Below, piece after piece: positions 32,092 to 38,438 of a stretch of DNA of 64,000 bases. The notes under the pieces are model-generated. The model saw nothing but the letters and a program-made list of their open reading frames with translations, was not told where the DNA came from and searched no databases. Position 1 is the stretch's first letter. Each line of letters begins with the position of its first letter. Source of the stretch: Microbispora sp. H13382 (GTDB lineage: Bacteria > Actinomycetota > Actinomycetes > Streptosporangiales > Streptosporangiaceae); contig NZ_JABBXA010000020.1 in assembly GCF_014161445.1 (NCBI RefSeq), positions 121,793 through 185,792 of the forward strand, given 5' to 3'. The translations under genes and the position numbers were made by a program.

Positions 32092-32811
32092 TCACTTCGA
32101 ACGGCGAGAATGCCTTTGGCGAGCACTCAGGCCAAGGTCACCGATGGCAGCCGCAGTGTGGAGGCCCTTGCCCGCGCATTGCCATACTGCGGTGCCCTCC
32201 ACCAAGGCAGCATGTAAGCCAAGCCGGTGCTCGGGACAGGTCGGCCACACTCCCCAGATGTGCTCCATCACGACGTCCTGAACTGCGTCTGCGATCTCGA
32301 CAAGGGCGACGTCGACGTCTCGTCCGCTGCTCGGCCAGATGGCAGGACCGCCACAACCGCCGCAGCACTCCACCCTCGCGCAGCCGCTGTCATCCCAGTC
32401 CGGGATCACGATCGTCAGCACCACATCGATACCTGAGGCGCGGACTTCGTTTTCCACGACCTTCACTGCTGTCTCCAGCGTGGCCCATAGTTGATCGAAG
32501 CCTGTCACCCTAAGCAGGTCCCGCCCGAGATGGGCCACTTCCTCAGATGTCAACTCCGCTGTCGGGCGTTCTAGGATCTCTCTCACCGGAGCGCGGCCTG
32601 CATCAAGTTCCTCCATTAGGCACGCAAGCTCGACCAACGGCTCGGCGCGAAGGTCGCCCTCACGCAGCCCCCGGTAGATCTGGGCTGCGAACCGCCCGGC
32701 TTCGCTTCCTTCCTGATAGATGGAGTACACGTCAGGAATTGTCTCCCTGCTCGACTTGAATGACCAACGCGAGACCAGGTAGAGAAGCGGCCAGGTCACG
32801 ACCTTGATCAC
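32092..32811 (-). CDS. Hypothetical cassette protein with Cys-rich C-terminal part
   Basis: Up to 239 residues. The N-terminal half is helical (AGRFAAQIYRGLREGDLRAE, LVELACLMEELDAGRAPVRE). The C-terminal half has VVLTIVIPDWDDSGCARVEC followed by CGGCGG, then VWPTCPEHRLGLHAALVEGT and VWQCAGKG, a pattern seen in small actinomycete proteins of unknown function; the Cys residues may bind zinc. The GTG start at 32811 falls at the direct repeats before copy 7, so a later start is possible. It is the only gene of its cassette. Confidence 0.6.
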   Translation of the reverse strand: MIKVVTWPLLYLVSRWSFKSSRETIPDVYSIYQEGSEAGRFAAQIYRGLREGDLRAEPLVELACLMEELDAGRAPVREILERPTAELTSEEVAHLGRDLLRVTGFDQLWATLETAVKVVENEVRASGIDVVLTIVIPDWDDSGCARVECCGGCGGPAIWPSSGRDVDVALVEIADAVQDVVMEHIWGVWPTCPEHRLGLHAALVEGTAVWQCAGKGLHTAAAIGDLGLSARQRHSRRSK

Positions 32812-32831
32812 GTGCCAGATGCGTGCCAGAA
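32811..32831 (+). repeat. Direct repeats CGTGCCAGA x2 before att copy 7
   Basis: CGTGCCAGAT and GCGTGCCAGAA in 11-bp register, ending 102 bp before the att core, the same spacing as the pair before copy 2. Confidence 0.5.
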
Positions 32832-32933
32832 CGGAGGGCGATCAGCGGTGAATCAGGGAAACTCACGGTCACTCGGCCAGCCCTGACCTGCACCCCTGTT
32901 TTCCCAGCTCAGCACGGCAAGATCAGTAGCCTA

Positions 32934-32978
32934 TTCCCAAGCTGGCAGCGCGGGTTTCGATTCCCGTCACCCGTTCCA
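32934..32978 (+). repeat. att copy 7: diverged tRNA-Gly 3' end with CCA
   Basis: TTCCCAAGCTGGCAGCGCGG, then an extra T in GGGTTTCGATT, and CCCGTT instead of CCCGCT before CCA. It is the most diverged long copy, hence perhaps the oldest. Confidence 0.88.
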
Positions 32979-33753
32979 CTTCTCCTGGCCCTGATCCAGG
33001 TGTTTGATCAAAATACTCAGCAGGATCTTGGGATCCTCAATATGAGGATCATGCCCTGTCCCCAGTGACACGTGCCGAACCAGAGGCAGCTCCCGAGTGA
33101 CCGATGCTAGCTGCCCTTCGATCCAGAGGCAGTAGGCGTTCCACGCCGGGACGAGATGCTCCGGGAAAATACCTGCGAAAGCCGAAGCGTCACCGCTGAC
33201 GACAAGGAGCGGACAACGCACAGCGCGCTAGACGGCGAACAGGTCCAGGGCGTCTATCTCCCTCATGACCTGAAGGAACCCCTCCGGAAGCCCTCGGCCC
33301 ATCTCCGCCAGGAACCCGGTCATCCCCGGCAGGCATCGGCTGCCGAGACCTCATCGAGGCCGAAGAACTGGTCCGGCCGCGTCGGATTGCCATGACCATC
33401 AAGGTTCACCGCCAGCGGACACTCCGCATGTTCGCCGGCCCACAACGCGGCGAACATACCCCCGAGCGAATGCCCGACGATCATAGGCCGGTGAAGTCCA
33501 TACTCCTCGGCAACGGCAGCGACATCGCGAGCGCCTCGTCCCATGACCACGGCGCCTCACCGGACTCCCCATGCCCACGGAGATCCATCGAGACCGCACG
33601 GAATCCGTTGCTGGTGAGAAGCCCCGCGAAGGGATCCCAATCCCTGCGGGATCGTCCTCCCCCATGGAGAAGGAGAACGTCCCTGCCGTTTCCCCCATGG
33701 TCCTCCGCCGCGATCGGCACGTCCCCAGCCACAACCCTACTGATCATCCCCAC
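32967..33753 (-). pseudogene. Decayed alpha/beta hydrolase
   Basis: Three frames together give a full alpha/beta hydrolase of about 260 residues. The N-terminus has LLLHGGGRSRRDWDPFAGLL and MDLRGHGESG; a frameshift near 33500 leads to MIVGHSLGGMFAALWAG with the nucleophile Ser; a second shift near 33330 and a TAG near 33230 (DLFAV, stop) break it before CPLLVVSGDASAFAG and the catalytic His region LGTGHDPHI. The last codons (WNG, stop) come from att copy 7. It was the cargo of the last cassette and is no longer functional. Confidence 0.85.
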
Positions 33754-33903
33754 GTAGCCAGCCTCTCCCGCCGCCGCCCTTTGTACGGCGCCCTTCTAAC
33801 ACCCCGGTTCGGCAAGCCGCCACTGCTTTTCCGCGCACAGCTCCGCGCCAGGTAGGAGCGCTCCCCACGAGTACCGGCTCGGCAAGAGAGCGGAAGGACG
33901 CTC

Positions 33904-33914
33904 GCGTGCCCGTT
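33904..33914 (+). repeat. Single arm-like element GCGTGCCCGTT before att copy 8
   Basis: Identical to the second repeat at 13696-13706 and 103 bp before its att core. The partner repeat has decayed here. Confidence 0.45.
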
Positions 33915-34017
33915 CGGTTGACGATCAGGGGAGAGCCGCGGGGACTCACGGTCACTCGACCGGCCTTGACCTGAACCCTCTGTTTTCCCAGCTCAAGTGG
34001 GCAAGATCAGTAGCCTG

Positions 34018-34061
34018 TTCCCGAGCTGACAGCGCGGGTTCGATTCCCGTCACCCGCTCCA
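34018..34061 (+). repeat. att copy 8: last tRNA-Gly 3' end with CCA
   Basis: One mismatch (TTCCCGAGCTG) in 41 bases, then CCA. No further copy is found downstream, so this is the distal boundary of the array. Confidence 0.9.
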
Positions 34062-34163
34062 CGCTTTTGCGCCGCATCGGAAAAGATCACGTATCGGGAA
34101 AGCCGCGCCAGACGAAGATCGGATCCACTACGCTCTGCGCGTCTGACACTGGGAGGATTCGGG

Positions 34164-34544
34164 ATGCCCCTCATTTACGGCGGGTTCGGCCTGGTTCTGC
34201 TCGCCTTATGGATCTTCTGCCTGATCGACGTGATCGTCACAGCGGAGGAGGACTGCCGCAACCTGCCCAAGGGGTTGTGGATCATTATCGTCCTGTTCCT
34301 CCCCGAGGTCGGATCGATCCTGTGGCTGGTCCTGGGTCGGCCGCAGAGCGTGACGCGGCCCGGCGGGCTGCCGTACAAGGGCAACAGCGGACGCTTCCCC
34401 GAGTACGACCGGCCGGGCCGGTTCGTCCCCTCCAACCCCGACGACGACGATGAGTTCCTCCGCCGCTGCCGGGAGCGGGCCGAGGAGCAGCGCCGCGCCC
34501 ATCGCGAGCAGCAGCGTCAGGCGGAGAAGAACCAAGACCAGTAA
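34164..34544 (+). CDS. PLDc_N-domain two-pass membrane protein
   Basis: A 126-residue protein with a PLDc_N (phospholipase D-nuclease N-terminal) domain: membrane segments YGGFGLVLLALWIFCLIDVI and GLWIIIVLFLPEVGSILWLV, with the linking loop ITAEEDCRNLPK-like (VTAEEDCRNLPKG) and the motif GRPQ. The rest is a charged, disordered tail (DDDDEFLRRCRERAEEQRR). Such proteins are common in actinomycetes; function is unknown. It has GGGAGG about 10 nt upstream. As the first intact gene after the last att copy it may be the original neighbour of tRNA-Gly. Confidence 0.85.
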   Translation: MPLIYGGFGLVLLALWIFCLIDVIVTAEEDCRNLPKGLWIIIVLFLPEVGSILWLVLGRPQSVTRPGGLPYKGNSGRFPEYDRPGRFVPSNPDDDDEFLRRCRERAEEQRRAHREQQRQAEKNQDQ

Positions 34545-34905
34545 TGACTCGCTACGGGTCGAGCCCGGTCCGCAGGAGCGCCTGGCCCTATGGGGACCCG
34601 ACGTCGAGGTCGCCGTGCCCGGCGGCTCCGGCGAGGCGGGCTGGAGCGCCCGCACCCTCCGCGAGGTGAACCCGTACTACTGGGGCTCGCAGTTCACCGA
34701 TGACGGGACCTGGCCGGACTCCGAGATCCACTCCTCCTGACCCGTCGCGGGCCCGGTCCGCACATCAGGGGAAGGGCGCGTGAGTGCTCCCCGCAACAGC
34801 AACGTGTTCATCCATGAGGAGCCGCGACGCTATCAGCGGTCCGATGTCCTGCTCCGGCCTGCGCGATAAAGTCGCGGCCAGCGGTGCGCCGATCTGGATG
34901 TCGAA
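34545..34905. other. Gap with a possible coding remnant
   Basis: A plus-strand frame to a stop at 34740 contains ERLALWGPDVEVAVPGGSGE and REVNPYYWGSQFTDD, which look protein-like, but there is no start of its own and I recognise no family. From 34741 to 34905 I see nothing. Confidence 0.3.
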
Positions 34906-35365
34906 TTACGCCACGAGATCATCTCCCTCGGCAGTGCCCCGGCGCGCGTCGATGATCACGACCGTTCCGGCCACGATGCCGGTGAAGCTGGTGCCGGATC
35001 GCCGGGACTGTTCGATGCGCTCGGTGACCGGACGGCGGACCGCTTCGGTAAGAGCGAACCGCCTCGGTGAGAAAGTTGAGGCCGTGCGGGAACTCCTCGC
35101 TGAGCGGGTGTCGTTGTCGGCCCGACTCGATGAGGCTGCCGATGCCGAACTGGGCCGAGACGATCTGATCACTACGGAGGGCGACCCGGAAGTAGCCGTT
35201 CGACTGGGGCCGGTCGCAGCTCTGCTGAGGTGGATAGAAGCAGTCGTAACCACCGGCCAGAAGGTCGTCAACAGCGGCGCTCATCGTGGTCGCGTAGTGC
35301 TCGGAGCCGAACGGCCAGCGCCTCACGGAGGCGCCCCTGGCGGTGACGATCAGCCCGGTGTTCCC
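34906..35365 (-). pseudogene. Frameshifted hypothetical gene
   Basis: Upstream frame: LIVTARGASVRRWPFGSEHY, TMSAAVDDLLAGGYDCFYPP and SEEFPHGLNFL. Near 35070 the coding sense continues in another frame with TEAVRRPVTERIEQSRRSGT and FTGIVAGTVVIIDARRGT to a stop at 34906. One indel would restore a protein of about 150 residues. The N-terminal end is also unclear because an in-frame TAG precedes it. Family unknown. Confidence 0.4.
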
Positions 35366-35460
35366 GTCCTAGCTGCCTCAGTGGACGGGAACCATGCCCA
35401 GGCGAGCCGGTCGTCGCGGGCGGAGTTCATCGGCCCGCGGACGGCATCGCGCCACGAGAC

Positions 35461-35868
35461 TCACAGGTGCTCCTGATCCCAGCGGCCGCGGGCCGCGGCG
35501 ACGGCGTCCTTGTGATCGCGGGACCAGTCGGCCAGGGCGAACACCATGTCCGCCAGGCTCTTGCCCATCGGAGTAAGCCGATAGTCGGTCTGCGGCGGGG
35601 TGGTCGGGTAGACGGTCCGTTCGACGAGCCCGTCGCGGCACAGCCGTTTGGTCGTCAGCGTGAGCATCCGCTGCGAGATACCGGGAATCGCCCGCTCCAG
35701 TTCCCGGAAGCGGCGCGTTCCCTTGGACAGCTCGACCAGCACCAGCACGGTCCACCGATCACCGAGCCGGTCGAGCACATCGCGGATCCCACAGTCGTCA
35801 TCACCGCACGGTCCCGTGGGAACAGGGCCGCTGACCTGTGGGATTACCGCCGTGTTCGTGACTGACAC
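35461..35868 (-). CDS. HxlR family transcriptional regulator
   Basis: A 135-residue MarR-like winged-helix regulator of the HxlR type: Cys-containing N-terminus GPCGDDDCGIRDVLDRLGDR, then WTVLVLVELSKGTRRFRELE, GISQRMLTLTTKRL and the wing VYPTTPPQTDYRLTPMGKSL. The cysteines may sense electrophiles or redox state, as in several HxlR/YodB proteins. It is divergent from the NmrA-like oxidoreductase, which it probably controls; 82 bp separate the starts. Confidence 0.9.
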   Translation of the reverse strand: MSVTNTAVIPQVSGPVPTGPCGDDDCGIRDVLDRLGDRWTVLVLVELSKGTRRFRELERAIPGISQRMLTLTTKRLCRDGLVERTVYPTTPPQTDYRLTPMGKSLADMVFALADWSRDHKDAVAAARGRWDQEHL

Positions 35869-35950
35869 GAAAGTGCCTCCTTACGATGCCGCAGCGGGGC
35901 GCGGATGATCGGGTGCTGTTCCAGCCTGCACCAACATCAAGGAGCTTCGA

Positions 35951-36853
35951 ATGATTCTCGTCACCGGCATCTCCGGCGGGCTCGGCGGCCTGATCTTCCG
36001 TGGTCTGTCCGCCGAGGACGGCCTTGACGTGGCCGGCGGCACTCGCTCGGGCGACGGGGCAACCGCACGCCGGATCGACTTCGACGATCCGACCTCACTT
36101 ACCGAGGGCTTCCGAGGCGTTGACGTCCTGGTGTTCGTCTCGGCCGGATACGCCGAGGACGACGTGGTGCTGGCCCGCCATGGCGCGGTGGTGGACGCGG
36201 CCGGCGCGGCGGGCGTCCGGCATGTCGTCTACACCAGCCTGGCGAGGTCGGGCGACCTGTTGACGATCGCGCTGCCGCACCGCTGGACCGAAGCGCGCCT
36301 CGCCGCGGCCCCGTTCGATGTGACGATCCTGCGCAACGGCCTGTACGCCGAGGTCGCGGCCGGCCTCGCCACGGCCGCCGCCGCATCGGCCGCCGAGACC
36401 GGCGTCTTCGCCGCCGCGTTCGGCGCCGGGCGAGTGTCCATCGTGGCGAAGGAGGACCTGGCCGAGGTCGCCGTCCGGGTCGCCACGGAGACCCAGCGCG
36501 ACCTCGCCTCGGGCCGCCGCAGCCGGCACGCGGGCAAGACCTACGAACTGGAGGGCGTCGAGGCGGTCGGCGGTCAGGACATCGCCGAGGTGCTGAGCGA
36601 CACGCTGAACCGCCCGGTCTGTTACCAGCCGATCTCTCTGTCCACAGCGCGCGAGGCACTGGCCGGCAGCGGCCAGGACCCTTACCAGATCACCCACACG
36701 CTCTCGATCTTCTCCAACATCCGCGCCGGATGCCTTGAGGCCCACGACACCGATCTGACCACTCTCCTACCGGCCGGGCCCCGCGACGTACGAGACCAAC
36801 TCGTCCAGGCTGTCGGAGAAAGCGCTCACCAGTCGGTCCCCAGCCGAACCTGA
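35951..36853 (+). CDS. NmrA-like NAD(P)-binding oxidoreductase
   Basis: A 300-residue atypical SDR: Rossmann start MILVTGISGGLGGLIFRGLS, then VDVLVFVSAGYAEDDVVLAR, HVVYTSLARSGDL and LRNGLYAEVAAGLATAAAAS. It resembles NmrA/quinone-oxidoreductase 2 (QorB-like) proteins that bind NADPH and either reduce quinones or sense redox. A clear ribosome site (AAGGAGC) lies before the ATG. Divergent pairing with an HxlR regulator is typical of quinone or electrophile response systems. Confidence 0.88.
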   Translation: MILVTGISGGLGGLIFRGLSAEDGLDVAGGTRSGDGATARRIDFDDPTSLTEGFRGVDVLVFVSAGYAEDDVVLARHGAVVDAAGAAGVRHVVYTSLARSGDLLTIALPHRWTEARLAAAPFDVTILRNGLYAEVAAGLATAAAASAAETGVFAAAFGAGRVSIVAKEDLAEVAVRVATETQRDLASGRRSRHAGKTYELEGVEAVGGQDIAEVLSDTLNRPVCYQPISLSTAREALAGSGQDPYQITHTLSIFSNIRAGCLEAHDTDLTTLLPAGPRDVRDQLVQAVGESAHQSVPSRT

Positions 36854-36894
36854 CAGCAGCGCGGCAGGGGCCTGTCTCCTCGCCGTCATCATTC

Positions 36895-37479
36895 TTACCT
36901 CGCGCCGGGTCGGTAGGTGGCGATGACGACGCCGGTCCGGGTCGTCGTGGAGTCGACGAGCTCGAAGGACTCCGGCGGGGTCTCCTCGAACAGCCGGCGC
37001 CCGGAGCCCAGCACCACCGGGTGGATCAGGAGGACGAACTCGTCGACCAGGCGGCGCGGCAGCAGCGACCTGACCAGCACTCCGCTGCCGAACACCACGA
37101 GGGTGCCGTCCAGTTCCTCTTTCAGACCGGCTACCGCGTCCGCGGCGCCGCCCTTGAGAAGGGTGGAGTTCTGCCAGGTCAGCGGCTCGGTCAGCGTGGT
37201 GGAGGCGACGTACTTCCGTACGCGGTTGAGCGCGTCGGTGAACGGGTTCGGCTCCTGAGCGGGCCAGTAGTCCGCGAAGCGCTCGTAGGTGGTCCGGCCG
37301 GCCAGCAGGGACCAGGCGTCCGTCATCCGCGCGCCCATCGCCTCCTGCATGGCGGGGTCCTGGCGCCGGGTGGCCCATCCCCCGTGCCGGAACCCGTCGC
37401 GGAGGTCCTCGTCGGGGTGCCCCGGTGCCTGCATGACGCCGTCGAGTGTCAGATGCTCGATCGCGACGACCTTGCCCAT
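36895..37479 (-). CDS. Dihydrofolate reductase/RibD C-terminal-like protein
   Basis: A 194-residue protein of the RibD_C/DHFR-like family: MGKVVAIEHLTLDGVMQAPG at the N-terminus, then LLAGRTTYERFADYWPAQEP, VVFGSGVLVRSLLPRRLVDE and VLGSGRRLFEE. These stand-alone proteins bind NADPH; most have no proven substrate and are not the folate enzyme. ATG with GGAGAAAC upstream. It is convergent with the NmrA-like gene and probably monocistronic. Confidence 0.88.
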   Translation of the reverse strand: MGKVVAIEHLTLDGVMQAPGHPDEDLRDGFRHGGWATRRQDPAMQEAMGARMTDAWSLLAGRTTYERFADYWPAQEPNPFTDALNRVRKYVASTTLTEPLTWQNSTLLKGGAADAVAGLKEELDGTLVVFGSGVLVRSLLPRRLVDEFVLLIHPVVLGSGRRLFEETPPESFELVDSTTTRTGVVIATYRPGAR

Positions 37480-37567
37480 GCCGTTTCTCCTCCGTGGTTG
37501 GGTTCGCCGGGAACGCCCCCGGTCTCACCCTCTACACGAACGGCGGACGGCCGGATCGACGGTGAGG

Positions 37568-38359
37568 TCAGCCGAAGCCGTAGCCAGGCCTTCCCAGAGC
37601 GAGCGGGCGTACGGCGAGGGCCAGGACGGCGCAGTAGATCGGGAGGAACACCTCCCACGTGTCGCCGGGCACCCCGGGCAATACGGGGCGCAGCAGCTGG
37701 TACGCGATGCCGAGGAGCAGCGCGGCGAGAGGATGGAGCAGGGACCGCCGTAAAGCCGCCTCGCCCCTCTTCCATCGGACGGCCAGGGAGGCGAGCACGC
37801 AGACGATCGCCACGAGGACGGCGGCAAGTGTGATCACTAGCAGCACGTCGCCGAGGCGCGGCGGCAGCGCCGCCGGGTTGCCGCCGGCGCCGCCGTCGCT
37901 GCGCGGCCAGTTGTAGGTGGCGGCGGTGAGCGATGCCACCACGACGGCGAACACCGAGAGCTTCGCGGCGATCGGCAGCGCCGGGCGCCCGTCAGGAAAG
38001 ATGGCGGTGGCGAGCAGCAGCGGCGTCATGACCTGCGGTACCAAGATCCAGTAGTGCAGCCACGAATCCCAGCTCGCGGCCAATTCGTCGGACGCGATGA
38101 CGAGGCCCGGAAGCTCGCACACCAGCCGGACCACGCCCAGCAGTCCGCCGAACAGGAGGATTCGCCCGATACTCCGGCTTTGGGCCCGCCCGCCCGCCCA
38201 CGCTCCCGCCAGCAGCATCACACCCGCGCGGAGGGCCTCCACTATGGTCCCGTCACGGGCGACGGGACCATCGGCGATCAGCATGACGACGACGGGGAGG
38301 GCAGCCAGTCCCAGCAGCGCCGTCCCCCAGAATCGGAGCGAAGCCCACATGGCAGACAT
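37568..38359 (-). CDS. Multi-pass membrane protein of unknown function
   Basis: A 263-residue protein with about seven hydrophobic segments, including FWGTALLGLAALPVVVMLIA, VFAVVVASLTAATYNW and VLLVITLAAVLVAIVCVLAS, and an RWKRGEAALRRSLLHPLAAL stretch that resembles the N-terminal membrane region of some actinomycete sensor kinases. There is no kinase domain, so it may be a stand-alone relative. It is divergent from the BTAD regulator with 79 bp between starts. Confidence 0.75.
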   Translation of the reverse strand: MSAMWASLRFWGTALLGLAALPVVVMLIADGPVARDGTIVEALRAGVMLLAGAWAGGRAQSRSIGRILLFGGLLGVVRLVCELPGLVIASDELAASWDSWLHYWILVPQVMTPLLLATAIFPDGRPALPIAAKLSVFAVVVASLTAATYNWPRSDGGAGGNPAALPPRLGDVLLVITLAAVLVAIVCVLASLAVRWKRGEAALRRSLLHPLAALLLGIAYQLLRPVLPGVPGDTWEVFLPIYCAVLALAVRPLALGRPGYGFG

Positions 38360-38438
38360 GATCCGCGCGTAATGGTCCGGCCTCCAGATAGGTAAAACGA
38401 GAACGGGTGGACGGCTCGGTGAAGCCTAGACTGGCGCC

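Larger units (their letters stand above)
12765..34061. mobile_element. Genomic island: tandem cassettes at tRNA-Gly 3' ends
   Basis: The intact tRNA-Gly is followed by seven same-orientation copies of its 3' end: 13807-13851, 16873-16916, 30143-30167, 31103-31146, 31989-32033, 32934-32978 and 34018-34061. They divide 21.3 kb into seven segments of about 1.1, 3.1, 13.3, 1.0, 0.9, 0.9 and 1.1 kb. Contents are accessory: hypothetical proteins, two tyrosine integrases (one N-terminally truncated, one wrecked), a wrecked DUF2637 gene of integrative conjugative elements, a toxin/antitoxin pair and a catabolic cluster. Serial integration at one tRNA (tandem accretion) explains the layout. Original chromosome probably resumes after 34061. 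Confidence 0.85.

Noticed and set aside
13685..33914. Eight separate tRNA-Gly genes
   Set aside because: Only 12694-12764 has acceptor 5' strand, D arm and full cloverleaf. The others start in the anticodon arm or T arm.
12694..34061. Integron cassette array
   Set aside because: There is no IntI-type integrase and no attC-like folded sites; the repeats are plain tRNA 3' ends, so tRNA-site accretion explains them better.
12694..34061. CRISPR array
   Set aside because: Repeats are 0.9-13 kb apart with genes between them and no cas genes are present.
34906..35365. Transposase remnant
   Set aside because: No DDE-type motif or terminal inverted repeats were found; kept only as a frameshifted gene of unknown family.
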